A stretch of 64,000 nucleotides of DNA, taken from Notospermus geniculatus. Taxonomy: Eukaryota > Nemertea > Pilidiophora > Heteronemertea > Lineidae. Each line of letters opens with the position of its first letter. The first letter of the stretch is position 1. The position numbers were made by a program, and so were the translations under genes. The notes beneath the pieces are model-generated. The model did no database searches. It was not told where the DNA came from and saw only the letters and a program-made list of their open reading frames with translations. Below are positions 28,001 through 37,653 of the stretch, one piece after another. Where the stretch lies: positions 136,928-200,927 of the forward strand of contig NMRB01001108.1 in the NCBI GenBank assembly GCA_002633025.1, read 5' to 3'.

Positions 28001-31000
28001 GGGTGTCCCAAAGTACTGTCACCAAACCTAGAACTGAATGTTTTGAGAAATGAACTGTTTCTTTGTGAGTTACAAACTTCATGGCGGTTGGGCGAGTCAA
28101 CTGAGGTTGAACATCTATCGAAATGTTGCAAGAGTGACCAGAAGCCACAAGGCTAGAACAATCCACAGCACCTTCCAGGCGAGTTTTCAGCAATGCCAAT
28201 GTCTGATAGTGAATAGTACAATCCTCTCAGCACAGGGCTCTGAAAAGACCAACTCTTTTCCCCTCTCTTTGCATGCAGTGCTAGTGGGAGGAAGTACAAA
28301 GAACCCCTGATTAAATGAGGTACTATATGAAGGGTTGTCCTACAAGATACGAATAAAATATAATAGGCTACCCCTGTGTGAAACCTACGTATGTGTCAAG
28401 AACTGGAAACTAAACAGGTCTTGATGATAGACAATTGAAAAATTCACAGACCGAAACCTCCTCTTAATCGAGCTGTTGATGGAGCCCGATCCATTTTCTC
28501 GTAGGAACTGTTCGCTGTAGTGTAGGTGAAGTAACCTTTACAACTCAGAGAGATTATGGACACCAGAGTTATGTCATGATGTACACGTCAATGGCAAAGC
28601 TCTCTGAAGACCTTTCTGTTGTGAAAGAACAATGACTCTATGACACTATAGTCACACATGTCATACCTTGGATCAATGGACAACTCCCCTTATTAGTAGT
28701 ACTACAATCGAATAAAACAAAACCCAGAAATAACCTTAGCAAGTCTGTAATAAGGAATAATCACATTGATCTCCATGTTATAACCTATTGATATTCTGAT
28801 CACAATATCTTGACATCTATTATTGATATTTGATGCAAATTTGAGTAGGATTGTGTGGGTGGCAGGCAGGCTGTGTTAGCAATGCGCAGGCACTGCATAC
28901 TGTACTACCATAGGTCACTCGTCGCGACTGTTTTGGTGAAGAATTCATGACGGTTCTCTGAGACGGCTGTAGATAGAAACTGGTGAAAGTTGGACTTGGT
29001 ATCCTTGAGGTATAGGAAAAACCAATGCACACATCCAGTCCAATAGTGCGTGAACTTTTGCATTAAGATATCTTTGGATGAAAATGCTGTGAATACCAAT
29101 AACTTCCTTGAGGTGCTTCCCTATGGTGGGAGCAAAAATCTCGTCACGGCACTTTCGTTGGATAATTTGCAATTCCCCTGAAAACGTTCCAACTCTCCAT
29201 CAAATTCTTTCTACTCAAAATTTAACCGGGAACATTCAGAATTATTCACATGGAAATTTTCCTCTTAAATTACATTTTAAATCAAAATGCATGACAGCAT
29301 ATTCTATCCAAAATGGATTTATGAGCCATTTTGAAAGCCACAATGGTTGAAGTGCTTGGTGGTTGGATGAGGCAAGCTGTTTTACAGCTGATAAATGCTG
29401 ATCGATGCGTTTTTAAGTCATCTGACAGCTTGTAGGGAACAGAATGGTCGTCTGGAATGGAATTGTGTGTGAAACAGACTTGCAGTCAACTTGTATCAAC
29501 TTCAAGACGTCCATGTGCCTCAGACAGAATAGCCCTTGTAAGCTGCTCCTTCCTCGTGGTGATCATGGAGAGAGGGGCTCAGGATGGCTCCCTGACCAGC
29601 AGCCTCTCCGTACATTTCCGTCAGAAAGAAACCAATGATTGATTTGGTTCACCACGAAACAGTGACACCAAACAGTGTCAACGATACATGAACAGACTTG
29701 AATAAATCAACTGAGACACCAATGACCCTCACAACTGATCTCTTGTCACAAACACAAGGAATAATCCAACATCTCTATCTCCATATTTATGAGGATTACA
29801 AACATGATTTGGCTAACATCGTTGCTACAGTACCACAGGCGTACATAGCCACTCATGCTCAGAGAGCAGGGAGTGGTTTTGGGATTGGTTACTTTGGCTT
29901 CATTGGTGTCTAGATTGTAGGATTAACCTCCCACGGCAATTGACAGTACTGGGATGAAGTTTTCAACAAGAAGAGCCATACCGGTAATACAGCAAATGCC
30001 TTCACCACAAAATTGCCTTCTATACCAGGAAGAACCTACAGCTAACCGGAAAACCACGCTCAGTAGACATCGCCATCGCCAACATGAGGGGATGCCAAGC
30101 CACCACACGAGGGAGAAGATCCCTCTCAATGGAGGGTGCAGTTTTCAGTCTCCTCTTTCAGCGGATCAACTGTACGTGTGTGTACACGTCCACGTCATGA
30201 TTTGTCACGTACTGAAAACCTATCCCGAAAGGAAATCTGATATCATCTCATTTCCTTGCCATGAACCTTGAACTGTGACATTTCCTGTACTATTAACACT
30301 TGCCTTTCATTCATGAGCAGCAGGTCCAGGATATGACAAAAGTCATTTGGTACTCAACGAATTCTTTTAATCGTTGCCACTATTACAACATCTGTGCAAT
30401 TGTCATCTTCCTTTCAATTCAATCTCAAACACCATGCCATTGGAAACAATGTGATCTGTTGGTAACATAATCAGGGTGTCTACAGCGTGTGGAGCACCAA
30501 ATTTAAGACCTTTTTAAGACTTTTTAAGACAAATATCGACACATTTTCTTTTACGCCTCCCCCTGTTTATAGATACCCGACTGGGTTTCTACCAGGAAAA
30601 AATGTGATAGGGATCAATGTGGCTGGCAAAGGCAGATGTCTAAGCGGAGGGGGGTCTGGGGGTCCGCCCCCAGGAAAATTTGGATTTTCGAAGTCTTGAG
30701 ATGTGATTTCCCAGTATTTCAGAGCCAAAATTAAGACCTTTTTAAGACCTTCTTACAAACATTGCCAAATTTAAGACTTTTTAAGGCCTTAAAAATGGAA
30801 GTTCCAAATTTAAGACTTTTTAAGACTTGTAGACACCCTGATAATAGAGTCAGGCCTCCTTCCATCACATCAGACCACTGCATGCCGAAAACAAACCGGA
30901 ATTTCCTATCAAGACTGAAGACCTTGGAATTGATCGCAAAGAAAAATTGTCCAAGCAGCCAATGCACATTAGGGAGGGAATCGGTCAACAACTTCAAGCT

Positions 31001-34000
31001 GCAGCTATTGATCAAGCCATCTTGTCCAAACCCAAACCACTATCCGTAACTCAAACACAATAAGATCAATGGCGACGAAATTAGATTTTTGCGCCTGCAA
31101 AAAGGTACATTTGAGCACGTATCCCTCCGAGTCATCATCTGATTCGATATTGAATCATTACTGATCAATATTCGCGATTAGTAGTGGATAATATGTTTGT
31201 TGCTTGGTAACTGAATCCGAGGGCTGCAGGTCAGCACAAGGGATTTGAAGTCTTTTGAATCACGGTGTTGAGTGATGGTGATGCTGTGTTACAAGATTGA
31301 CCAGCAATCTGTACAGCCAAGTTGATGGATTGGGTCAAGTATCATGATTTAGGGGAGTACAAAAGAAATGCACTGGAGACCAAAAGAAACGGACATTGTG
31401 GGAACTGCGATTTGCTCCGTGTAGAGCAGCTGCCTGTACAGAGTAAGACAGCTGAAGTTTGCCATCAAAATACATTGCCAATCTACCCTAGCCTCCTCAG
31501 GCAACCGAGGAAATTAAAGTACAGGGGTTGTTTTTAAAGTACAGGAATGACATGGGTTATGCGATCCTACTGTCAGCAGCTGACAAATCACCGGAATGAT
31601 TAAGGTTCTTCTCAGAAACTAGGATAAGTTCCAGTGTGAAATGTCACCTCAATGCTTGCTGCCATATACAGTAAAATGGTCCTTCAGATTGAAACAGGTC
31701 AAGTGCATTTGCTGAAGTAGTTTGTCCGTGTAACCACTTGCTCTTGTGCTGGAGTGAAGGGCATCTTCAACAGAGTGAAGGGCCTCTTTAACATATTCAA
31801 ACAGTAAAAGAAAGTGACTTTCATAATCAGGGTTTTACAGGCTGAAATGAAGGACCTAGTTGTGTTTATGGGCCCTTGCTGAAACTGATTTCATCCTGCC
31901 TGGACTCTGAAGGGTTAACATCTCCTACTCTCTCTCTATCAGCAATGAACACTGGTCAAGCACAGGAAGCATCCACTCGCCACCGAGATCAAGGAAATCA
32001 CTCCATTGTGTTGCTAAAGAACTAGCATTGTGGGAGATGAATCAACCTAAGGCATGCACTTTGGACAGGCGCTGTAGACCAGGAGTGCTCTCTTGATATG
32101 GTGGTTGACCAGAAAGGGAAGACCTCAGTCCATGTTCCGTTCTGGGGTGCGAACAAAGCAATTGAATTGGGAAGTTAGATGAAAGTTAGCCAGTGTATAC
32201 GGAGAGGCAGAGATTTTCACACAGACTATCACTGCCACAGACATAACAGAGAGGAAGGAACATTCAAGGAGTTATCGTCACTCGACTTGAGCTGAAAGAA
32301 GACAACTCTTGGCGTTATTACTTCAGATTCAATCACTACTTTTAAATCTACAACGAAAATCACAAAACTATTTTTATACTTTCATTTAAGGGATAAGCAT
32401 TGCATGTTACACAGGTAGTTTCAAATGGACAGCAATATGCCATCTATATTGAATGTATAATCTTGATATCTGTCACATGACATTATATCAATGTGTGAAT
32501 CCACCCTCAAGCTAGTTAGACATCGATTACCTACAAACTGAACGAATTCTAGATAAGAATCATTAGAAAAATGCACTCTGACTGAACTTGAAAGGGTGGT
32601 GAAAATCAATGAAATATGATCGATTTCAGCTCAAGATACAACAATGGTACTTCCCATACAAATGAAAAAAAAATGTATATCAATACGGTATCTCATCCAT
32701 TATAATCTACTTCACCAAACTGGAGGATTGCAAACAAACTTTTTGTCACAGACATCAATGACATAGAAAGACCATGACAATCCACGGAATGTCTGTGAAC
32801 AAGAACTTAAAGATGAACTATCAGTATTTTATAGTGACGTACCTTTCCTCTTTTTATAGTCAAAGTCTAACTTCCGACTGTTCAGTTTTTTCCTATGATG
32901 CTGAAAGTAGAAATATAATTGAGACATGAAGCATCAGGAATGTGACTGACCATGATCCTCAAAGAAAGTTGTGTGACAAAGTGGTCCAAAAGGTCCATTT
33001 GGACCAGGACGCGATTCATTGATACTGATATTGATATTGATAACTTTGGAACAAAGGTGAAAGGAAAGAAGTGTCCAGCACCAACTTTTCAATGTTCTGA
33101 CAGTTTCTTTCAAGCGATGCCTCTTTCCGATTCAATTTTATCCACACTTCATGAAGTTGATCTTACCTGTACTTCTCTGAAATCTTTCGACTGTAATTGA
33201 TGTAATGGTTCCAAGAAATTTTGTTTGACACTATCTTCTAAACTGTATTTATATTCCGCTATCTGTTTATACGTATCTCCTGCCTCCACCAAGGCACTCC
33301 CTGCATTTGAAAATAGGAAAACATCATAGTTTTGGGTGCAAACCACTGTCAACAGCAAATCTGGTGATCACATGATCTTTGTTCCATTCTGTATGACTGG
33401 GTGTCAGTATCATGCCATAAAATATCATGAAATTTAACATTTTAAGAACAGAAGGATAACCAGGCAGCAAGTACATGTAAGTATCAAAATGAATCAGTCT
33501 GTTAGGATGGCTTTTACTGAAAGTGTACTTCACAGACTCCAATCTTGGGATATACCTACCAAGAGTAGAATCCTCGCCTAATTCTGTCCCATGTTTGGTC
33601 ATACATTCCCCTAACGTCCCCTCAGGTTGTGGATATAAGGCGTTTTTATTGCTTTGACCCTTTAGCTTGGACACTAACATCATCTTGGTTCTAGTTGCTG
33701 AAAAGAGAAGAAGAGAGGGCCTATAATGACAACTAGGGGACATGCTTTTTGTGGCAGATGGTGCTCATGCCAGTCACGGGAGGTCATACAGCTACCGGTA
33801 ATCAACATTTCACAGGGTAATATGATGTAATCATAAGGTCTGACAACTTGCTAGATATTTGCCAGTATACTTCACTGATATACTGCAGTCCCGATGGGTT
33901 GCACAAAGTGCATGCTTTAAATGAACTTCCCAGCCTAAACTTGTCAACAGCAAATCTGGTGATCACATGATCATTTTTCCAATCTGATTGCCACCAGATC

Positions 34001-36930
34001 GGAAACAGAATGAGACAATGTCCAGCCTATTTGTGACGGTTAGTATCTTAGAAGTTATGCCCTGCCATACCTGTATAATTAGCAGTTGTACAGCTAGAGT
34101 GCAGTTATCAACATGAACATGAGTTCAGCAGTAGAAAGCTATTTAGTAGGACAAAAGGAGGTTCTTAGGTAAACACACCATCAGCATCAGTCCAATATCT
34201 ACACACAAACCGGGTTTCAATTTGACAGAAGTTTATTATCCTAATATTGTTACATTTATGTGAGAAACTGGAACACATCCATAGGTGGCACTCTGAATAT
34301 TTGGTATCTCATGTCAAGCATCAAAGCAACTCACTAGTTCAGAAATGTTGTACATGTACATTATGATGTGTACAGAAGTAAGTACCATACACGGCATTTA
34401 GTTATTCAGTTATGGAGAAGGATTGAAAAAGATAGTAATCTTTAAACTTCTATACTGGAGATGTCCAATTTCTCATTCCATAAACTATGTTAAAACATTA
34501 TGTTTTGAAAGAACATCTAAAAACTATTTCAATGATAATACCAAATGGCCCTGCAAAATGACAAAAAACAAGTCAGTGTGTGATAAAATTTGAATATTTC
34601 GCTCATTTTAAAGGGAGATAATCCATGGATGGCATGACAGACACTTTCACCCCAAAGGATCAAGAATAGCTTCATTTACTTAAAAGCACTTGTAATAGGT
34701 ACACATCTGGTAAGCCATGCTGAGGAAAGTGAGTGTGTTAACGGCCAGACATCACATCACAGTGATACATGTACATCACGATAACCATACTTGAAATGAT
34801 GGACATCGTCAATCGATTTGTCACTTGATGTGTGATTCTGGCTGGAGGCAACCATCATAATGTGCTTGCCCATAATATATCTCAATACGTACCTGGATTT
34901 GGTTGTAAATACTCATGGGTCTTTCCTTGCACATCTTCAACAAACTTGGCCGTGATGTCAAATTTCTGGAATTATGATTTCAGGAGGGCATGAAATTACA
35001 GATACATCAATCAGGCCGTCTGAGATGCATATGTATTAAGCAGAAAAAAAACAACTAGCTTTTGTCTTTGAATGATACCACAGCATGAACAAGCTCCGCA
35101 ATAGCTACCCCTGACTACTAATTCCAAATGAACTGTGACACAGTACGAGATTAAGCATGTACATGAAACAGTCATGTTACTGTTTATAAATAGATGTCAT
35201 CTATCCCAGAAGAGGCTGGAGTGTCAAAGAAGGTCTCAATGTACTGCTGAATACAATACAAGCACATTTCTCATCCTTTTGCTTCTCACATAACCGAGAT
35301 CGATATCTTGAGATTTACTGCAGTTCCTTTCTTTATTATTACTCCCCTACATGTATGACAGCCTCTGACTTCTAAGCCTTCATTTAACAAGACGTGGGCG
35401 TGTGTCGCAAAAGAGATGAGGAGGCCACAAATGATAAAAGACGATGGCTTACTTTATTCACAACTTTAAAGGATTGGTAACAAATGAATTGTGTTTTAAT
35501 TGACATGCATTGAGAGGCACTGACATTCTAATATTGGCTTATTTTGCCTCTCAGTGTTTGTTTCAACTTGAGTGTATCCAGGCTATTTCGAAGTAATGTA
35601 CTGGAAATGCACTAAGCAGGACTAGACTTTGAGAAGGTAACCCTTACTAATATCTCCGAGTGGATCTTCCCAATGATGTGACTTCAGCCTAACTCAATGA
35701 GTTCAGCATACAGCCAACCGCAGGCTTAGGCTGGCTATCCTAGATCCGTTAGATTTTAGACAGTTTTGAAAGAAGAATCAAACAGAACAAGTCCTTCGTT
35801 CATAGTTCTGTTGTACTGAATGTGTTAAAATTGATCAATACTGGTGACTGTTCAATATATTCTGTGGCCACAGAGGCATCCGCATGTATGCTAACGGATG
35901 ACCACACTTGAACATGACAACCAAGAACAGGATNAAAAACTGTTGTGATATCAAACTAAAAGAGAGAATATATAGTCAACAGCCATGCCTGAGATAGGCA
36001 TTGGCAATGATTATGAAGCCATCAGGCCACTGACACATCCTAGCAGGGTGGTGACATTAGGCCATGTAGGCCTAAGCAATTATTCTGCTGTATCAATTAG
36101 ATGTCTGCATGCTCATGTAAGAATGGGATAAAGATGGTTCCTAAGTTTAAAATCAGGTCTGAAAAAAGGCAATCTAATTTAATCAATTTAATGGCATTGT
36201 TCTCCTAATAATGCAGAAAAGGCTAAAGTTTAGAATCCCCCGTCGGAAGTGACGTTACTCCATGGCACACAATGGAAATCCTATTGTACAATGTGGCTTA
36301 TTCCGTCAATCGATGACCTTTTTTTGGGCACTGACAGGGGATTCTACACTCGTTCCGCAGAAAATTACCGGTGGAGGTGCTGGGGACACCACCCATGTTG
36401 TTGTCAGCATGGTAGGCAAAAATAGCAACGGCTAAGAAACACAAGATAATCAGTCTAGGCCTAGGCCTATTCCCAATTCAATGTCAAATAAATAACAATT
36501 GGCCTTAGCCAAGAAGGCCCTTCGTTCGGCCCAAAGCCGAAGAGGTGGCCTAGCTAATCTCATCTGTAACTTTTCCAGCGACCTCTCTCTCAGTCTCAGA
36601 GAGAGGCTCTCTCTCTCCAAGAAGGTCAAGGAGCTAAGTTAGCCTAAAGCCTGCCTAACAACCAGGCCAGCATGGCCAGGGCAGGCTAATCACTAAATGA
36701 AATCAGCCTAATGATTGCATACGCATCCTGTCACAGTGTCAGCATGGGTGCATGGGCCATGCATTGCTTGCATGCATGCATGCATGCATGTGCATGATGA
36801 TGTGATGAACATGATGATGAAGCGAACAGACCTGTCAACATTTCACTTCAGTGGTCTGCTGATTGGACCCACATGTATACTTTACCTGATTGGCTTTGTT
36901 AATCTGCTTTTTAAAACCAGCAAATGACAT
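10053..36930 (-). CDS. SH3GL: Endophilin-A (N-BAR plus SH3 protein), exon 2 missing
   Basis: Membrane-curving BAR protein that recruits dynamin and synaptojanin during clathrin-mediated endocytosis. Minus-strand exons in transcript order: 36930-36886, [missing], 34965-34893, 33697-33560, 33300-33167, 32900-32843, 11377-11280, 11021-10918, 10537-10389, 10240-10053. Apart from the missing exon, adjacent phases agree. The first exon encodes [15 protein letters not shown], the membrane-inserting N-terminal helix. BAR landmarks include [25 protein letters not shown] and [18 protein letters not shown] low-complexity linker rich in Ser/Pro/Asn follows. The C-terminal SH3 shows [15 protein letters not shown], the Trp of ENWLEG and [10 protein letters not shown], closest to endophilin A rather than B. 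The conserved exon normally following the first ([21 protein letters not shown] type) was not found between 34966 and 36885, where a lone N sits at 35934. Intron 32842-11378 is about 21.5 kb. Paralog number cannot be assigned. Confidence 0.93.
10672..10786. mobile_element. Short MITE, TIR GAATCCCC, family member A
   Basis: The ends TAGAATCCCC and GGGGATTCTA are inverted repeats, consistent with TIR GAATCCCC and a TA target duplication. The interior (GGTCGTCAATTGACGGAATAAGCC..TTGTGTGCCATGGAGTAACGTCACTTCC) recurs in reverse orientation at 36231-36346. Lies in an endophilin intron. Confidence 0.8.
12372..12550. mobile_element. MITE with TIR AGCCTGCCGCA
   Basis: Left end TAAGCCTGCCGCACAC and right end TGCGGCAGGCTTA are inverted. 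Sub-terminal GAGCTATCTCCTGAGCAAA and GAGCTATCTGCTGAGCAAA are direct copies of the same motif, and an additional internal copy is inverted (TTTGCTCAGCAGATAGCTC). A central palindrome CTGCCTCGTGAGGCAG is present. A TA may be the target duplication. No coding capacity. Confidence 0.75.
13562..13854. mobile_element. piggyBac-like MITE (TTAA site)
   Basis: The terminal inverted repeat CACGTTGACTGCCA at the left is mirrored by TGGTAGTCAACGTG at the right. The left flank is TTAA (13558-13561) and the right flank TTAG (13855-13858), a near-perfect TTAA duplication as produced by piggyBac elements. The interior of about 290 bp has repeated ACGAGT/ACTCGT motifs and no transposase. Confidence 0.65.
14519..14902. 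mobile_element. PIF/Harbinger-like MITE, long form with internal palindrome
   Basis: The element begins TGCCTAGGTCACATATCCAC and ends GTGGATATGTGACCTAGGCA, flanked on both sides by TAA (14516-14518, 14903-14905), the 3-bp duplication typical of PIF/Harbinger. Its first 200 bp (to about 14724) form an almost complete hairpin ending in a second inverted copy of the terminal motif, so it may be a composite of two units. A shorter relative sits at 56047-56257. Confidence 0.8.
15001..15096. repeat. Foldback element related to the GGCCCGTATTC family
   Basis: GTATTTCAGAATG (from 15001) pairs with CATTCTGAAATAC (15079-15091), and AAGGCTATTGTTCTC pairs with GAGAACAATAGCCTT around a loop of only a few bases. 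The right end continues GGGCC, resembling the ends of the MITE at 43624-43741, so the two may belong to one family. Confidence 0.65.
18813..18836. repeat. TACATG microsatellite
   Basis: Short run of ACATGTACATGTACATG in the endophilin intron; a second similar run lies at about 22317-22335. Confidence 0.7.
24124..24320. mobile_element. MITE-like inverted repeat (about 200 bp)
   Basis: The left arm GGAGACTTTACTGCTGTTAG..GGTCCTAGAA pairs with the right arm TCTAGGACC..ATGGCAGTAAAGTTTCC. The arms are about 45 bp each with a few mismatches, around a roughly 100-bp centre. Termini are approximate and no target duplication was determined. Confidence 0.65.
25655..25692. repeat. SINE tail remnant
   Basis: TTTTCTCTGGGTACTCTGGTTTCCTCCTGC closely resembles TTTCTCTGGACATTCCGGTTTCCTCCTGC at the 3' part of the tRNA-related SINE in FAN1 intron 5 (51597-51626). 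It is probably the conserved tail of the same or a related SINE family; the tRNA-like head is not recognisable here. Confidence 0.5.
26345..26605. promoter_or_regulatory. Cluster of TAATTA/AATTAA homeodomain-type cores in endophilin intron
   Basis: Within about 260 bp there are six strong cores: CAATTAATC, GTTAATTAG, GATAATTAACG, CATAATTAGC, TGTAATTAG and GCTAATTAC. This is denser than the surrounding intron. Such clusters can mark developmental enhancers, but in AT-rich DNA they can also arise by chance. No experimental or conservation evidence is available from the sequence alone. Confidence 0.3.
26688..26802. repeat. Repeat fragment plus hairpin
   Basis: CAGTAAAACCTCTGTTAGCAGACA followed by ...GGTGGAGATCTCC resembles ends of widespread short DNA transposons. 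It is followed by AAAGTTGGTGTTAAG / TTAACACCAACTTT (26758-26802), a clear hairpin. Boundaries are uncertain. Confidence 0.4.
26850..27010 (+). mobile_element. tRNA-derived SINE (probable)
   Basis: An A-box-like ATAGTGCAGTGGTAAAGC (about 26856-26873) is followed about 30 bp on by a B-box-like GGGTTCGATTTCC (26899-26911), with the spacing of a tRNA-type RNA polymerase III promoter. The cloverleaf is degenerate and no acceptor stem closes, so this is a SINE head rather than a working tRNA gene. The 3' limit is a guess. Confidence 0.55.
27288..27345 (+). mobile_element. Degenerate tRNA-like SINE head (possible)
   Basis: GGAGTGGCCCAGTGGGAC resembles an A box and GGAGGTTCTATCC a B box, about 25 bp apart. 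Similar in layout to the other SINE heads here but more diverged. Confidence 0.35.
30472..30840. mobile_element. Non-autonomous DNA transposon with CAGGGTGTCTAC ends
   Basis: Starts CAGGGTGTCTAC and ends GTAGACACCCTG. It is flanked by ATAAT on both sides (30467-30471, 30841-30845), a perfect 5-bp direct repeat. Near the ends AAATTTAAGACTTTTTAAGAC-type motifs are repeated several times. The centre has a G-rich/C-rich palindromic segment (GGGGGTCTGGGGGTCCGCCCCC). Ends resemble hAT elements, though hAT duplications are usually 8 bp, so the superfamily is uncertain. Confidence 0.8.
35934..35934. other. Single unresolved base (N) in endophilin intron 1
   Basis: A lone N within otherwise clean sequence. 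It falls in the interval where the missing second coding exon of endophilin should be, so it may mark an undersized gap or misjoin rather than one ambiguous base. Confidence 0.9.
36231..36346. mobile_element. Short MITE, TIR GAATCCCC, family member B
   Basis: Ends TAGAATCCCC and GGGGATTCTA; the interior is the reverse complement of the copy at 10672-10786 with few differences. TA flanks both ends. Two copies in opposite orientation inside one gene confirm it as a discrete mobile family. Confidence 0.85.
36590..36800. repeat. Simple repeats (CT/GA-rich, then TGCA-type)
   Basis: A CTCTCTCAGTCTCAGAGAGAGG tract near 36590-36620 and a CATGCATGCATGCATGCATG run at about 36769-36790. Both are low complexity within endophilin intron 1. 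Confidence 0.7.
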
Positions 36931-37653
36931 CTTTACTGTTTATTCCAGTTTATTTCCAACAGAAAACGAAAAAAATACAGATTTATTGTGATATCCAGCT
37001 CACTTCCGTCAAATAGTAGTTAGCGGAACTCAGTATCACGTGACCTGTGCATGCAACAAATACTCAAGTCATTATAATTTGCCGATAATAAATATCAGGA
37101 TTTTTAGAAAAGGTATAAGTATTTTCTTTCGCGTAAAGAAACAACGTTATTTTCATTTGATGTTTTCTTTGCACACAGTATTATTTATTGTCTAAAACAA
37201 TATTATAAGCATGTATGATTATTGACGAATCGCAATGAGAATTCCAAATCGCTCAGTATCAACTTTCATTCCCGCCAATTTTGAGGGATTCGCGGACTGC
37301 AACCAGCCAGCTGATTACAGAATAAACTTGGCAAAGTCCAGGTTTTCTCCAAATTTCTGAATAAGTGAATGTGTTATAGAGTTGTCTGTTATCAACAGAG
37401 GTATCATGGAAGTCTGTGGTTGGTATATGATTTGATTCCAGGTTCCTGAACACTGACTTAGTTGACGTTTCGCAATCGCGTTTGCTTTGTTGTTCAGGCA
37501 TGTCAGGCAGGCGCGGCGGGCAGAGCAGCAGCAGGGGGATAGCAACACTAACACACACATGCACAGTGGGCTACGTACACTGCACACACATCACAATCAC
37601 ATGTCATGTCATGATGTCGTAGGGGGGTGTAGACCTATCACTATCAGCTTAAT
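36931..37653. promoter_or_regulatory. Divergent spacer between endophilin and CHAF1A
   Basis: About 720 bp separate the two start codons, which point away from each other. The spacer should contain both 5' UTRs and core promoters. I see no TATA box at a decisive position and no RNA gene. The GCGGCGGGCAGAGCAGCAGCAGGGGG-type segment near 37511-37540 is the most GC-rich part. Confidence 0.4.

Larger units (their letters stand above)
11378..32842 (-). other. Large endophilin intron (about 21.5 kb) containing repeats, no recognised gene
   Basis: The flanking exons join in correct phase (codon split G|CA between KKRK and SIPEEE), so this is one intron. I read both strands and found no exon belonging to a known family; the many open frames under 100 codons are random-looking. 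The longest, minus 27166-27714 (182 codons), has no recognisable motif. The repeats and possible regulatory cluster that it contains are listed individually; the remaining bases show nothing I can identify. Confidence 0.75.
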
